A DNA stretch of 15,058 nucleotides from an uncultured Eubacteriales bacterium (GCA_900551325.1 URVM01000042.1:1-15058); one strand, 5' to 3'; positions 6,236-14,937 are shown, counted from the first letter of the stretch. Made by a program: numbers and translations. The notes: generated from the letters alone by a model not told the origin.

Positions 6236-9200
6236 TTATAACTTAAAGGAAGCCTTACTTCCCTTGTGGGTACTGGTAATTTCAAGGCGTGCTGGTATCT
6301 GTTCTCTTAGCTCCTTAACGTGAGAAATAATCCCTACAAGTCTTCCTGTATCTTGAAGATTTAAAAGGGTTTTAATAGCTAGTTCTAAAGATTCTTCATC
6401 TAATGTACCAAAGCCTTCATCAATAAACATTGTATCTAAACTAGATGCCCCTGCAAGTCTTGAAATTACATCTGCAAGCCCTAAAGCTAGAGCAAGAGCT
6501 GCCATAAAGCTTTCTCCACCTGATAAAGTATTTACTGGTCTAGTTTGCCCTACATAGTGGTCAATAACAGCTATATCTAAACCTGCTTGAGCATTTTTAC
6601 GTCTTAAATCATCTGTACGATAAAGCTCATATCTAGAAGTAGTCATCGGTCTAAGTTTATTATTTGCACTTTCTAGTACTTCATCAAAAATACTACTTTG
6701 AATATATCTTTCAAAAGATAGTCCTTTACTGTTTTTCCCTTTTGCCATGGATGTCATTAGATTAATAACATATTGTTTCTTTCCAAGCTTTCCACTTTCC
6801 ATATAAAGTGTATGAATACCTTCTTTTACTTTAGTAAATAAGTTGATATGACGTATAAGCTCTACACCAGCAATTTGCAGCTTCTCTTTCTCTCTTGTAA
6901 GCTGATCAAATTCTCCTTTTACTCGTTCAAGATTACTTTCATTAAAGTCCTTGGATTTTTCTCTTATCATTTCCTCCTTACTACTTAAAACAGCTTTTTC
7001 TTGTTCATAAGCTACAATACTAGATTTTAATCCTTCTAAGTCTTTTACTTCTTCTTTAAGGACTTTATATTCCTCAATACTTCCTATTTGTAATTGGTCT
7101 AATCCTGTTTCAAAGCTTACTAGAGCCTTATTAGAATGTTGATTTTGCTCTTCTAGGTAAGCTTCTTTTTCATCTAACATACCTTTTAATACAGAACTTC
7201 TTTCCTTAGCAGTTTGCATCCTTTGTCCCAGTGCTTTAAATTCTATCTCAAATGCTTCTTGAGCTTTTCTAAGTTTATCTATAACCTTTATAAGCTCTTC
7301 TTTAGACTGAAGGTTTTCTGGCACTTCTTTTTTAATCTCTTCTAGCTTACTACTGTTTCTTTCTACTTCTATTTGAGCAAGATGTAAAGTTTCTTTTAAA
7401 GTTTCTAAAGTACCTTGTTCTTTTTCTATTTTACTCTTATATTTATCAATTTGTTGTTCTAGCTCTTCTAAACGCTTTACTTCACCTTGTGCTTTTTGAA
7501 GGGATTGCTTTAAGTGTTCTTTATAAGCTGCATTAATATTTTCTAATGGTATATTGATTTTTTCTGCATAGGTTTTTAGGCGATTTTCAATTTGAGCTAT
7601 ATCTTCTTGAATACTTTTTCCTCTTAGTAAAATACCATTTTGCTCTTCTTCTTTTTTGCTAATTTGAGCTAAAAGTTGGTTTTTTACTACTTCTAGTCCT
7701 CTAATTGTTTCAAAGCTAATTTCATTTTCTAGCCTAATTGCTTTCTTTGGATGATGTTCACTCCCACATACTGGACAAGGTGTCCCCTCTTCTAAAGACT
7801 CTGCTAAAATACCTGCTTGCCCACTCATCCATTGTTCTACATACATGTCATATTCTTTTTGCTTACTTGCTTCTTCAACTTTAAGCCCTTTAATTTTAGC
7901 GCCTATTCCTTTATATTCTTCTAAAAGCTTTAAGCGTTCTTCTTGCTTACGCTTCTTTTCTATTTCATATTCAAGGATATAGTCTACTTGCTGCAAGTTA
8001 ACTTGGCTTTGTAAAATAGTATTTTGTAGTTCTTCTTTTCTTTTTAGGCCTTCTTCTATAGCTTTTATTTGTTTTTCTTCAGTTTCAATTTGTTTTATAA
8101 GTTGTTCTTTTTGCTTAATTAAATCATTAATCTCTTTTAACTTTTTCTGTGTAGTTTGCTGTAATGTTTCTAATATTTCTACCTTAGGTAAATGGGCTTC
8201 TAATTGAGCTACCTTTATCTTTTCTTCGTCTACTGTTTTACGTCTTTCTTCATAAGCTGCTTCTTCTTTAGCCAGTTCTTCAAGCTGTAGCTTAAGATTT
8301 TTCTCTTCTTCTTGTAACTTTGAAATAGCTTCCCCAGTTTGCTTTATGATTTCTTTTGTTTTATTTACTTCTTCCTCGATAGGGATTATAGGAAGGATTT
8401 TTTCTATTCTACTTACTTTATCTTGGTAACTTTTATAAGTACTTTCTCTTTCTTTATGAAGCTTTAATTGTTCTTCTAACTTTTCTAACTCTTTAAAAGC
8501 TGTATACTTTTCATTTTGTACTAATAATTCCTTTTGAGTAGCTTCTAATTTGTTTTTCAGTTCTTCTTCTTGAAGTTTATTAGTCTCAAGTTCTCTATTA
8601 TATCCTTCAATCAGCTCTACTAATATTTCCTCTACTTCTGGACTGTTATTTAAGATATTTGTCTCTACATAGGGTTTTAGCTGTTCATTATCAATCTCTT
8701 TAAGTTGACTCATAAAGATTTCGTATTGAACATTTTTTTCTTTCATCTGTTCATTTAGCTTGCTACTACGTTCTTCTAACTTCTTCTCTACACTTTGATA
8801 AATACCTGTTTCAAATATATCTTGAAGAATTTTTTGTCTAGCTTTACTGTCTGCTGTTAAAAGCTCTCTAAACTTATTTTGTGCAATCATAATAACTTGT
8901 CTAAACTGTTCTACGTTAAATACAAGTAATTCTTCTATTTTACGATCTACTTCTTGAAGTCTAGCAGCTACTAATTTATATTCATTCTCTTCTTTTTTAT
9001 AAAGTAAGGCTTTTCCTTCTTCTACTGTAAAACCTTCTCCTCTTTTTTTAGGACGCTCAAAGCGAGGAGAACGAATAACCTTATATTCTTCTCCTTTTAA
9101 CGTAAAGATTAGAGTGACCTCAGCAGGCTCATCACTTGTAGCAAACTTACTACGCATACTTTCCGCTGTACGCTCCCCACCATTTGTCTGTCCATATAAA

Positions 9201-9352
9201 GCATAGCAGATAGCATCTAATATTGTTGTTTTCCCAGCCCCCGTTGGCCCATGAATAAGAAACATATTAATATCTTCAAGTAAAGTAAAATCAATAACCT
9301 CTGTACCTCCATAAGGGCCAAAGGCACGCATGGTTAATATTTTAGGCCTCAT
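6236..9352 (-). CDS. sbcC: SbcC, Rad50-like ATPase subunit of the SbcCD nuclease
   Basis: A very long coiled-coil ABC ATPase of 1038 residues when started at the ATG at 9352. The head domains are split: Walker A GPTGAGKTT at 35-43 near the N-terminus, and at the C-terminus the signature LSGGES at about 941-946 and Walker B DTMFIDEGFG from about 972. Between them are two long Lys/Glu/Gln-rich coiled coils joined by a zinc hook CPVC (Cys526, Cys529). With SbcD it forms the nuclease that cuts hairpins and protein-blocked DNA ends, as does Mre11-Rad50. An in-frame TTG at 9367 would add five residues, but the AGGAGG ribosome site lies between it and the ATG, so I chose the ATG; the product then begins MRPKILTMRAFGPYGG, as is usual for the family. 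It overlaps the sbcD stop by 11 bp. Confidence 0.95.
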   Translation of the reverse strand: MRPKILTMRAFGPYGGTEVIDFTLLEDINMFLIHGPTGAGKTTILDAICYALYGQTNGGERTAESMRSKFATSDEPAEVTLIFTLKGEEYKVIRSPRFERPKKRGEGFTVEEGKALLYKKEENEYKLVAARLQEVDRKIEELLVFNVEQFRQVIMIAQNKFRELLTADSKARQKILQDIFETGIYQSVEKKLEERSSKLNEQMKEKNVQYEIFMSQLKEIDNEQLKPYVETNILNNSPEVEEILVELIEGYNRELETNKLQEEELKNKLEATQKELLVQNEKYTAFKELEKLEEQLKLHKERESTYKSYQDKVSRIEKILPIIPIEEEVNKTKEIIKQTGEAISKLQEEEKNLKLQLEELAKEEAAYEERRKTVDEEKIKVAQLEAHLPKVEILETLQQTTQKKLKEINDLIKQKEQLIKQIETEEKQIKAIEEGLKRKEELQNTILQSQVNLQQVDYILEYEIEKKRKQEERLKLLEEYKGIGAKIKGLKVEEASKQKEYDMYVEQWMSGQAGILAESLEEGTPCPVCGSEHHPKKAIRLENEISFETIRGLEVVKNQLLAQISKKEEEQNGILLRGKSIQEDIAQIENRLKTYAEKINIPLENINAAYKEHLKQSLQKAQGEVKRLEELEQQIDKYKSKIEKEQGTLETLKETLHLAQIEVERNSSKLEEIKKEVPENLQSKEELIKVIDKLRKAQEAFEIEFKALGQRMQTAKERSSVLKGMLDEKEAYLEEQNQHSNKALVSFETGLDQLQIGSIEEYKVLKEEVKDLEGLKSSIVAYEQEKAVLSSKEEMIREKSKDFNESNLERVKGEFDQLTREKEKLQIAGVELIRHINLFTKVKEGIHTLYMESGKLGKKQYVINLMTSMAKGKNSKGLSFERYIQSSIFDEVLESANNKLRPMTTSRYELYRTDDLRRKNAQAGLDIAVIDHYVGQTRPVNTLSGGESFMAALALALGLADVISRLAGASSLDTMFIDEGFGTLDEESLELAIKTLLNLQDTGRLVGIISHVKELREQIPARLEITSTHKGSKASFKL

Positions 9353-10502
9353 TTTTTCCCTCCTCAATTTCCATAATGACTTGGTTCATATAAGCCATAT
9401 CTTCTTCGTTTAAATCTGTTTCTCCTACGTATTCCATAAACTCTCCAAATAGTTCAGTTAAGGATTTCTTTCTTTTAGCAGCAAAATCACTCTTTTGTTC
9501 TACTTCTTCAGTTTTCTTAGTCTTAGGTAATACAAATTCTGCTCCTAATACAAAAGGATATACCTGTCTAAGTAGCCCTACTACATCTTCTATAACCTTA
9601 CCTTCTACTTTAGCATATACATAATCTTGTCTACTTTCCTCTGGCAGTTCTGCAGCTGCTTTAATAAGTGCCTCAATAGGACCTTGAATTACTTTTAAAT
9701 CACGTTTAGGTGATAGACTCACTTCTTCTATGCCATTTAATATGCCATTTGCAATCTCTAATTTAACAAAACCTTTTTTCTGATTAGCTTCAGATACAGA
9801 GTATTTAAGCAGTGAACCACTATAACGTATCGTTTCAGCACCTATTGGTTGAGGTTTGTGTAAATGGCCAAGGGCAGTATAAGTAAATGGCATAAAGCAA
9901 TCTGCACCTACCATTTCTGCTGTCCCTACTGCACATAATCTTCTTTCTGAATCAGACAAATCTCCACCTGCTACAAAGGCATGTACAACTAAAAGAGTTG
10001 GAACTTCTCTTTTTTCCTTTAAGATTTCAGCTGTTAAATAGCGCATAGCATCATCATGTCTTTTGATCCCTTCATCTCCTGCTATTTCACGTACTTTAGC
10101 AGGCTCCATATAAGGTATTAAATATAAATCTATAGTTTCATCTGTTGTAATAGATACTCTATGGTAGCCTCTTTCACATTCTCCTATAATATAAAGCTGT
10201 TTACTTGCAAAAAGCTCACTACCAAAATGTAGCCTTATATTACTATCATGGTTTCCGGCTATAATAACAGTCGGTAGCTCTAACTCTCCTACCACTTTGC
10301 TAATAAACCAGTTAAATAAAGATACTGCCTCTTCATTAGGCAATGATTTATCATATATGTCTCCTGCAATAATTAAAAGTTCTATATGCTCTTCCTTAAT
10401 ATATTGAATCATTTGATCTAACATATAGCTTTGGTCATCTATTAGGCTATATCCATGTAAGGTTCTACCTAAGTGCCAATCTGATGTATGTAAAATTTTC
10501 AT
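9342..10502 (-). CDS. sbcD: SbcD, Mre11-like nuclease subunit of SbcCD
   Basis: A 386-residue calcineurin-like metallophosphoesterase of the Mre11/SbcD family. All phosphoesterase motifs are visible: DWH (Asp8, His10), AGDIYD (Asp48), AGNHD (Asn84, His85), VVHAF (His174) and GHLH (His213, His215), which together hold two metal ions, normally Mn2+. The C-terminal part should contain the capping region and the segment that docks onto the SbcC coiled-coil base. It supplies the endo/exonuclease activity of the complex that removes palindromic hairpins and processes DNA ends. The ATG follows AGAGGTG. The gene is first in the operon and overlaps sbcC. It lies downstream of an unusually long, purine-rich leader. 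Confidence 0.95.
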   Translation of the reverse strand: MKILHTSDWHLGRTLHGYSLIDDQSYMLDQMIQYIKEEHIELLIIAGDIYDKSLPNEEAVSLFNWFISKVVGELELPTVIIAGNHDSNIRLHFGSELFASKQLYIIGECERGYHRVSITTDETIDLYLIPYMEPAKVREIAGDEGIKRHDDAMRYLTAEILKEKREVPTLLVVHAFVAGGDLSDSERRLCAVGTAEMVGADCFMPFTYTALGHLHKPQPIGAETIRYSGSLLKYSVSEANQKKGFVKLEIANGILNGIEEVSLSPKRDLKVIQGPIEALIKAAAELPEESRQDYVYAKVEGKVIEDVVGLLRQVYPFVLGAEFVLPKTKKTEEVEQKSDFAAKRKKSLTELFGEFMEYVGETDLNEEDMAYMNQVIMEIEEGKNEA

Positions 10503-10503
10503 T

Positions 10504-10904
10504 TGCTCACCTCTTTTATTTTTATTTATGTTTGTATTCTATTTCTATCTTCTATTATTACTTCTTACTCTTATATCTCTTTTTATTTTTATCTTGATCT
10601 TTACTGTCCCTTACTCTTTACTGTTATCTCTACTTTTATTTTATCTTTATTTTATTTTTGTCTTATATTCTATTCCATAATTCTATATGTTGTTTTGTTT
10701 TTATCTGGTCTTCTATTTTAGTATGACACTTTGTTTTCATGGTATATTCCATTTTTGATAATACTTTGTTTTCACCTTATACTCTATTTTTATCTCATTC
10801 TTTTTATATCATGTTTTACTTTCATTTCATATATTCTTATAGCTTTCTTGCACATATAGGTTTTATGTTCAGTTTTATCCTGTTTTTATAATAGTATACA
10901 TTCT
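10504..10904 (-). repeat. noncoding purine-rich leader with degenerate ~35-bp repeats upstream of sbcD
   Basis: This long gene-free stretch is strongly T/C-rich on the plus strand, with only seven G in 10501-10680, so a minus-strand transcript would be purine-rich and poor in C. It is broken by stop codons in the minus frames. The part 10698-10804 reads as three diverged units of 35-36 bp (10698-10733, 10734-10768, 10769-10804) sharing TTTT-n-A at the start and a core like TTC-n-ATTTT. ACTTTGTTTTCA is repeated exactly at 10728-10739 and 10763-10774, and TCTTTACTGT at 10598-10607 and 10615-10624. No hairpin, riboswitch fold or RNA gene is recognisable. A plus-strand open frame here is an effect of composition. 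Confidence 0.5.
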
Positions 10905-10924
10905 AGCCCTATCCCCTTTTTATT

Positions 10925-10954
10925 AGTATACTATTTTTTATTCTCTTTTTTCAA
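10925..10954 (-). promoter_or_regulatory. candidate sigma-A promoter for sbcDC
   Basis: On the minus strand TTGAAA (10949-10954) is 18 bp from TATACT (10925-10930), each with one mismatch to consensus. It lies just past the terminator of the lipoprotein gene. If used, the sbcD leader would be about 415 nt. TAGTATAC on the plus strand occurs at 10924-10931, overlapping the -10 box, and again at 10892-10899. Confidence 0.45.
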
Positions 10955-10969
10955 ATCACTTTATCTATA

Positions 10970-11003
10970 TAAGAAAAGGACCATCACTATTTGAATGGCC
11001 CTT
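10970..11003 (-). terminator. Rho-independent terminator of the GGDEF-EAL/lipoprotein unit
   Basis: On the minus strand AAGGGCCAT (10995-11003) pairs with ATGGTCCTT (10976-10984), nine pairs including one G-U, with a 10-nt loop, followed by TTTTCTTAT. It lies 6 bp after the stop codon of the binding-protein gene and separates this unit from sbcDC. Confidence 0.82.
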
Positions 11004-11008
11004 ACTAC

Positions 11009-12277
11009 TTATTTTTTCAAAATTTCTTTCTTCTCACTTAGTTGCTTTTCAATCTCGTTATTAATATTTTGGATAATAGACTCATTGGAGTAATTTGAAT
11101 CTATACCTTTAATAATTTGCTCATTAATAATTCTAAGTGCATCCTCATCTAACGATGACATTCGTATGTGTTTACACTTTTTCAATATATCTGTATAAAA
11201 TTGTTGCTCATTTTGACCACCTAAAAACTCATTTGCTCCGCTTGCTTCACAAAAAGCAGCTTGTTTAGGTACATAACATGGAATACTTCCTGCTACTATA
11301 GGCATTAAATCCCCAAAAACATACTGTTCAATAAATTCCCATGCTAATTCTTTATTGTTGCTATTAGATGGAATAGCCATCAATGTACCATTACTTACAG
11401 CATGTGTTCCAAAAGGTAGACTAGTTACACGCCATAGCCCTTTTTGTTCAGGTACCCAACTTTCTATTTGACTACTTCCCCATGTTCCAAAGTAAAGCAT
11501 TGCATGTTGGTTCTTCTTAATAAGTTCTTGTCCTTCTTCTAGCCACACATCCTTATAGGAAAGAAGTCCTTTCTCTTTAAAAGTCCTACATAACTCTATT
11601 CCTTCACTAAAGGCTTCATTGGTCATTACAAAATTATAGTCTTGATCAAAATATGGCATAGCTGACATTAAAATAGTTAAAGGATCAAGTGCCCACTGTG
11701 CAACGTAAATATCATCTTTTCTTAAACTTTCAGCTACTGCTAAATAATTATTAGGATCTTCTAGGAAGGTAGCTAATTCCATTGGATCATCTGGAAATCC
11801 ATGTTCTTTCATAATATCCGCTCTATAGAATGTAACTTTTGGAGCACTAGCTACCATAACTGCTATCATTTTCTCTTGTTTAAAATCCATTCCTGCGGTC
11901 CAACCACTTTTATCAAAATCTTTTTTGTATTTGCCTATATTATATGGTTCATCTAATAGATTCTCAAAAGCATCTAAAGTATTAAATTGTCCCATTTGTA
12001 AGCTATCCATAATAACTAAATCTGGTCCATCCCCACTTGCCATACCTTCTAAATAAGCATCTACATATTCTTTATTTGAAAAAACTTTTACTTCAACTTC
12101 AATATCTTCCCCGTATTTTGCTTTAAACTCATTAGCTTCTTCTTGCCACCCATCATAATAACTCCATATTTCTAATTTATTATCCCTTACCCCTTCTACA
12201 GTTTTTGGCTCAGTGTGTCTCGTGCAGCCTGTCATAATCAATATTACAAAAATTACTAGCATGCTGTACTTTTTCAT
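11009..12277 (-). CDS. extracellular solute-binding lipoprotein, family 1 (sugar-type)
   Basis: A 422-residue substrate-binding protein of the family 1 (MalE/UgpB-like) class. A lipoprotein signal is clear: MKKYS, a hydrophobic core, and lipobox MTGC with Cys18 as the lipid-anchored first mature residue, so it should sit on the outer face of the membrane. The mature part shows family features: KLEIWSYYDGW near the start, then GDGPDLVIMDS, FYRADIMKEHGFPDDP, ALDPLTILM, AMLYFGTWGSS and NKELAWEFIEQYV. The C-terminus ends in a Lys/Glu-rich helix. The ligand is unknown; carbohydrate is only suggested by family. No permease or ATPase gene accompanies it. Instead its start overlaps the stop of a membrane GGDEF-EAL gene (ATGA), with AAGGAG inside that gene, implying coupled translation. 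A sensory rather than purely transport role is likely, though it could also serve a transporter encoded elsewhere. Confidence 0.9.
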   Translation of the reverse strand: MKKYSMLVIFVILIMTGCTRHTEPKTVEGVRDNKLEIWSYYDGWQEEANEFKAKYGEDIEVEVKVFSNKEYVDAYLEGMASGDGPDLVIMDSLQMGQFNTLDAFENLLDEPYNIGKYKKDFDKSGWTAGMDFKQEKMIAVMVASAPKVTFYRADIMKEHGFPDDPMELATFLEDPNNYLAVAESLRKDDIYVAQWALDPLTILMSAMPYFDQDYNFVMTNEAFSEGIELCRTFKEKGLLSYKDVWLEEGQELIKKNQHAMLYFGTWGSSQIESWVPEQKGLWRVTSLPFGTHAVSNGTLMAIPSNSNNKELAWEFIEQYVFGDLMPIVAGSIPCYVPKQAAFCEASGANEFLGGQNEQQFYTDILKKCKHIRMSSLDEDALRIINEQIIKGIDSNYSNESIIQNINNEIEKQLSEKKEILKK

Positions 12278-14907
12278 TTTTCATTCTCCTTATAATTTAG
12301 AATCTCTATAATTTCATTCTCTCTACATGGTTTACACATCTTTTTGCCTTGTCCCCTATCGCACTGCATTTCCTTAAGTTGTAATAGTTCTGCCTCTGTT
12401 TCAACTCCTTCTGCAATTGTTCTTATACCTAATCTGTGAGCAATACTTATTATAAGCCCGACTAAAGTTTGCTTTCTTGGATCTTTATCTATACCATTGA
12501 TTAAATCGTATTCAAGCTTTAAATCTTTAATAGGTAAATCTATTAATTGACTAATAGAGCTATGTTTTTTTCCAAAGTCATCTAAAATCACTTGAATTCC
12601 CCTATCATTTAGCTCCTGTATGATCTTTCCCATACTTTCTGCTTGTTCTATAACACTACTTTCTGCAATTTCAATAATTACATCTTCTGGCCTAATCTTT
12701 GCTTTCTGAATAATAGATAACAAGGTTACAATAAAAGCTTTTTGCTTAAAGTACTTTTGAGAAATATTAATAGATACAGGTACCTTTGATATACCTCTAT
12801 TTTCCCACTCTTTAATTTGCTTACATACATTTTGTATAACCCATTGATCTAAGCTCATCATAAAGCCTAATTCTTCTGCTATAGGTATAAAAACATTTGG
12901 TCTGACCTGTCCTAATATTTTACTTTCCCACCTTAGGAGAGCTTCTATATTAATTACTTTACCTGTATATAAGTCATAGACTGGTTGATAGTATATTTCA
13001 AATTCCCTATTTGCAATAGCTTCTCGAATACTCTTTTCAATAGTAGTCTTTTTAATATATTTTTCTTTAATGCTTTCATTAAACATTTGTAGAGATGTAC
13101 TACCTATCTCCTTACTTGTATACATAGCCATATCCGCATATCTTATAGCTATATCCATATCATTTGTGTGGTAAGGATAAATACTTCCCCCTACACTTCC
13201 TCCCACTTGCATACAAGCATCATCTATAATAAAGGAACGTTCAAATAGTTCTACTATCTCTTCTCCTATTTTATGTATAATTTCTATATTATCTTTTTCT
13301 GCTACTACTACAAATTCATCTCCTCCTAGTCTATAAGATTGTATTTCTTCCTTTTCTCCAATTTTTTTTAGCCTTTTAGCTACTTCTATAAGAAGCTTGT
13401 CTCCTTTTTCATGTCCTAAAGTATCATTAATTTGCTTAAACCGATCAATATCTAATAAAAATATTCCTGTTAACTTGGTATTATAATATGCTTTTTCTTT
13501 GATGCTATTTAAATCTTTCTTCATTTTTAACCTATTACCTATATGAGTTAAAGGATCAAAATAAACAAGTTCATACATCTTTTTTTGAGAAGCTTTCAGT
13601 TCCTCATTTAACTTATTAATACTTTCTAGCATTTCTTTTAATTTAAAAGCAGTCTTTTTGAAATTTTGCTGTAGAAAGGCTATTTCTAATGTCCAATTTT
13701 CAGGCCAGTCAATATTATCTAGCATATAAATTTGATCAGGTAGATTTTTAGTTTTTAACCCTAATTCTACGATACTACGAAAAACCATACGATCTAATAA
13801 AATCATAAGACCAATGGTAAATCCCCATAATATCATAAGAAGCTTTACTCCATCTAAAGCTATTTGTAATTCATTTACTAGATAATCTTTATTATGTATA
13901 TTAACATAAACATTAATATAAGGATTTACTATACACTGATGAACTATATAATATTGATCCATATAATGATGTACTATACCAATTCCCATATTTTTAGATG
14001 GAATGATCTTATAAAATTCATTATCGATTTCTTCTAAGCCTACTAAATTTTCTATGTTAAACAATTCTTTTGTGGAATACTTCGACTGTGTAGATAAAAT
14101 AACCTTATGTTGTTGATTTGTAATAATTACATTAGTTTGATCATCTGATATTTTTGTTGCTAAAGCTTTTTTTAACTTTTCCCTATATACAACATCATAA
14201 AGTATAAGTTTTTGTTTATCTCTATTGCTCCAACTTCCAACTTCATGTTGGATAGTTCTAAAAATACTGTGTGCTGAAGCCTCTACTTGTTTAATAGATA
14301 ACTCATAGTTTTTCACACTATTTATATAAGTATTTCCTAGTATAGGCATAGATACCATAAATAAGGTTGCATGGAATAGGAAGTTCTTAAGATGTATTTT
14401 GCTTTTTGGATGAGTATCATCACTTCTTATTCCTCTAAATAAAACTGGTACATAGTTAAATAAAATTTCACCTAGTAAAACAGCTATAATATTTATAACT
14501 GCATACATAGCACAAATAAAGAAATTATACTCATTACTAAATGAAGGCTCTAAAAGCTTAATCATTATAAATCCTATTGGAATACCTATTGTTATATGTA
14601 ATAGAGCATCCATTAGTACTAAATTACATTCTTTGTTTCTTTTATAAGCTATGCCTAACCAAATTGCTTCAATTATGAAAAATAGATTAAACGGAATAAC
14701 ATCAAATAAAAGAATAGCTAGTGTATGAATAATAGCTAGTGTAATCAAAGTTATATGTATAGAGTAATTTCTTATTAAAAAAACTATTACAATTCCTAGA
14801 AATATAAGTTTAGTACCTAATATATATGGTAATTGTATGCCATGAATTAATATCCCCAAAATTAATAACATAAGCCACTTAAAATTTATTTTTAGTCGTC
14901 CTTCCAT
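12274..14907 (-). CDS. membrane-bound GGDEF-EAL protein (cyclic di-GMP synthase/phosphodiesterase)
   Basis: An 877-residue protein. About seven membrane helices lie within residues 11-195, followed by an extracytoplasmic domain at about 196-352, another helix at 354-372, a helical linker with coiled-coil character at 405-445, GGDEF at about 445-610 and EAL at about 622-870. GGDEF is intact (528-532); the inhibitory RxxD site is absent (KEEI). EAL Glu655, Asn714, Glu746, Glu749, Asp776-Asp777, Lys797, Glu833 and Gln853 match the known catalytic set. However, loop 6 reads DDFGKKHSS instead of DDFGTGYSS, LKID reads LKLE, and the usual QGYLFSKP end reads QGKKMCKP. It may make, break or only bind cyclic di-GMP. 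I start at the ATG at 14907, preceded by GGAGGGG; a TTG at 14919 would lie upstream of that site. It is coupled to the binding lipoprotein. Confidence 0.93.
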   Translation of the reverse strand: MEGRLKINFKWLMLLILGILIHGIQLPYILGTKLIFLGIVIVFLIRNYSIHITLITLAIIHTLAILLFDVIPFNLFFIIEAIWLGIAYKRNKECNLVLMDALLHITIGIPIGFIMIKLLEPSFSNEYNFFICAMYAVINIIAVLLGEILFNYVPVLFRGIRSDDTHPKSKIHLKNFLFHATLFMVSMPILGNTYINSVKNYELSIKQVEASAHSIFRTIQHEVGSWSNRDKQKLILYDVVYREKLKKALATKISDDQTNVIITNQQHKVILSTQSKYSTKELFNIENLVGLEEIDNEFYKIIPSKNMGIGIVHHYMDQYYIVHQCIVNPYINVYVNIHNKDYLVNELQIALDGVKLLMILWGFTIGLMILLDRMVFRSIVELGLKTKNLPDQIYMLDNIDWPENWTLEIAFLQQNFKKTAFKLKEMLESINKLNEELKASQKKMYELVYFDPLTHIGNRLKMKKDLNSIKEKAYYNTKLTGIFLLDIDRFKQINDTLGHEKGDKLLIEVAKRLKKIGEKEEIQSYRLGGDEFVVVAEKDNIEIIHKIGEEIVELFERSFIIDDACMQVGGSVGGSIYPYHTNDMDIAIRYADMAMYTSKEIGSTSLQMFNESIKEKYIKKTTIEKSIREAIANREFEIYYQPVYDLYTGKVINIEALLRWESKILGQVRPNVFIPIAEELGFMMSLDQWVIQNVCKQIKEWENRGISKVPVSINISQKYFKQKAFIVTLLSIIQKAKIRPEDVIIEIAESSVIEQAESMGKIIQELNDRGIQVILDDFGKKHSSISQLIDLPIKDLKLEYDLINGIDKDPRKQTLVGLIISIAHRLGIRTIAEGVETEAELLQLKEMQCDRGQGKKMCKPCRENEIIEILNYKENEK

Positions 14908-14937
14908 ATTCCCCTCCAAGACTATACTCTAAACATT

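Noticed and set aside
9353..9367. TTG start adding five residues to SbcC
   Set aside because: The AGGAGG ribosome site lies within these codons and points to the ATG at 9352; the shorter product also matches the usual SbcC N-terminus.
10503..10721. Plus-strand open frame encoding a Phe/Ile/Leu/Tyr-rich 72-residue product, divergent from sbcD
   Set aside because: No ribosome site on the plus strand, composition follows the T-rich tract, and the stretch reads as a leader on the other strand. The apparent membrane protein is a composition artefact.
10503..10970. A CRISPR array or a riboswitch in the gap before sbcD
   Set aside because: The repeats are too diverged, have no constant spacer length or repeat identity, and no conserved riboswitch core or hairpin is visible.
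14908..14919. TTG start adding four residues to the GGDEF-EAL protein
   Set aside because: The GGAGGGG ribosome site overlaps it and serves the ATG at 14907.
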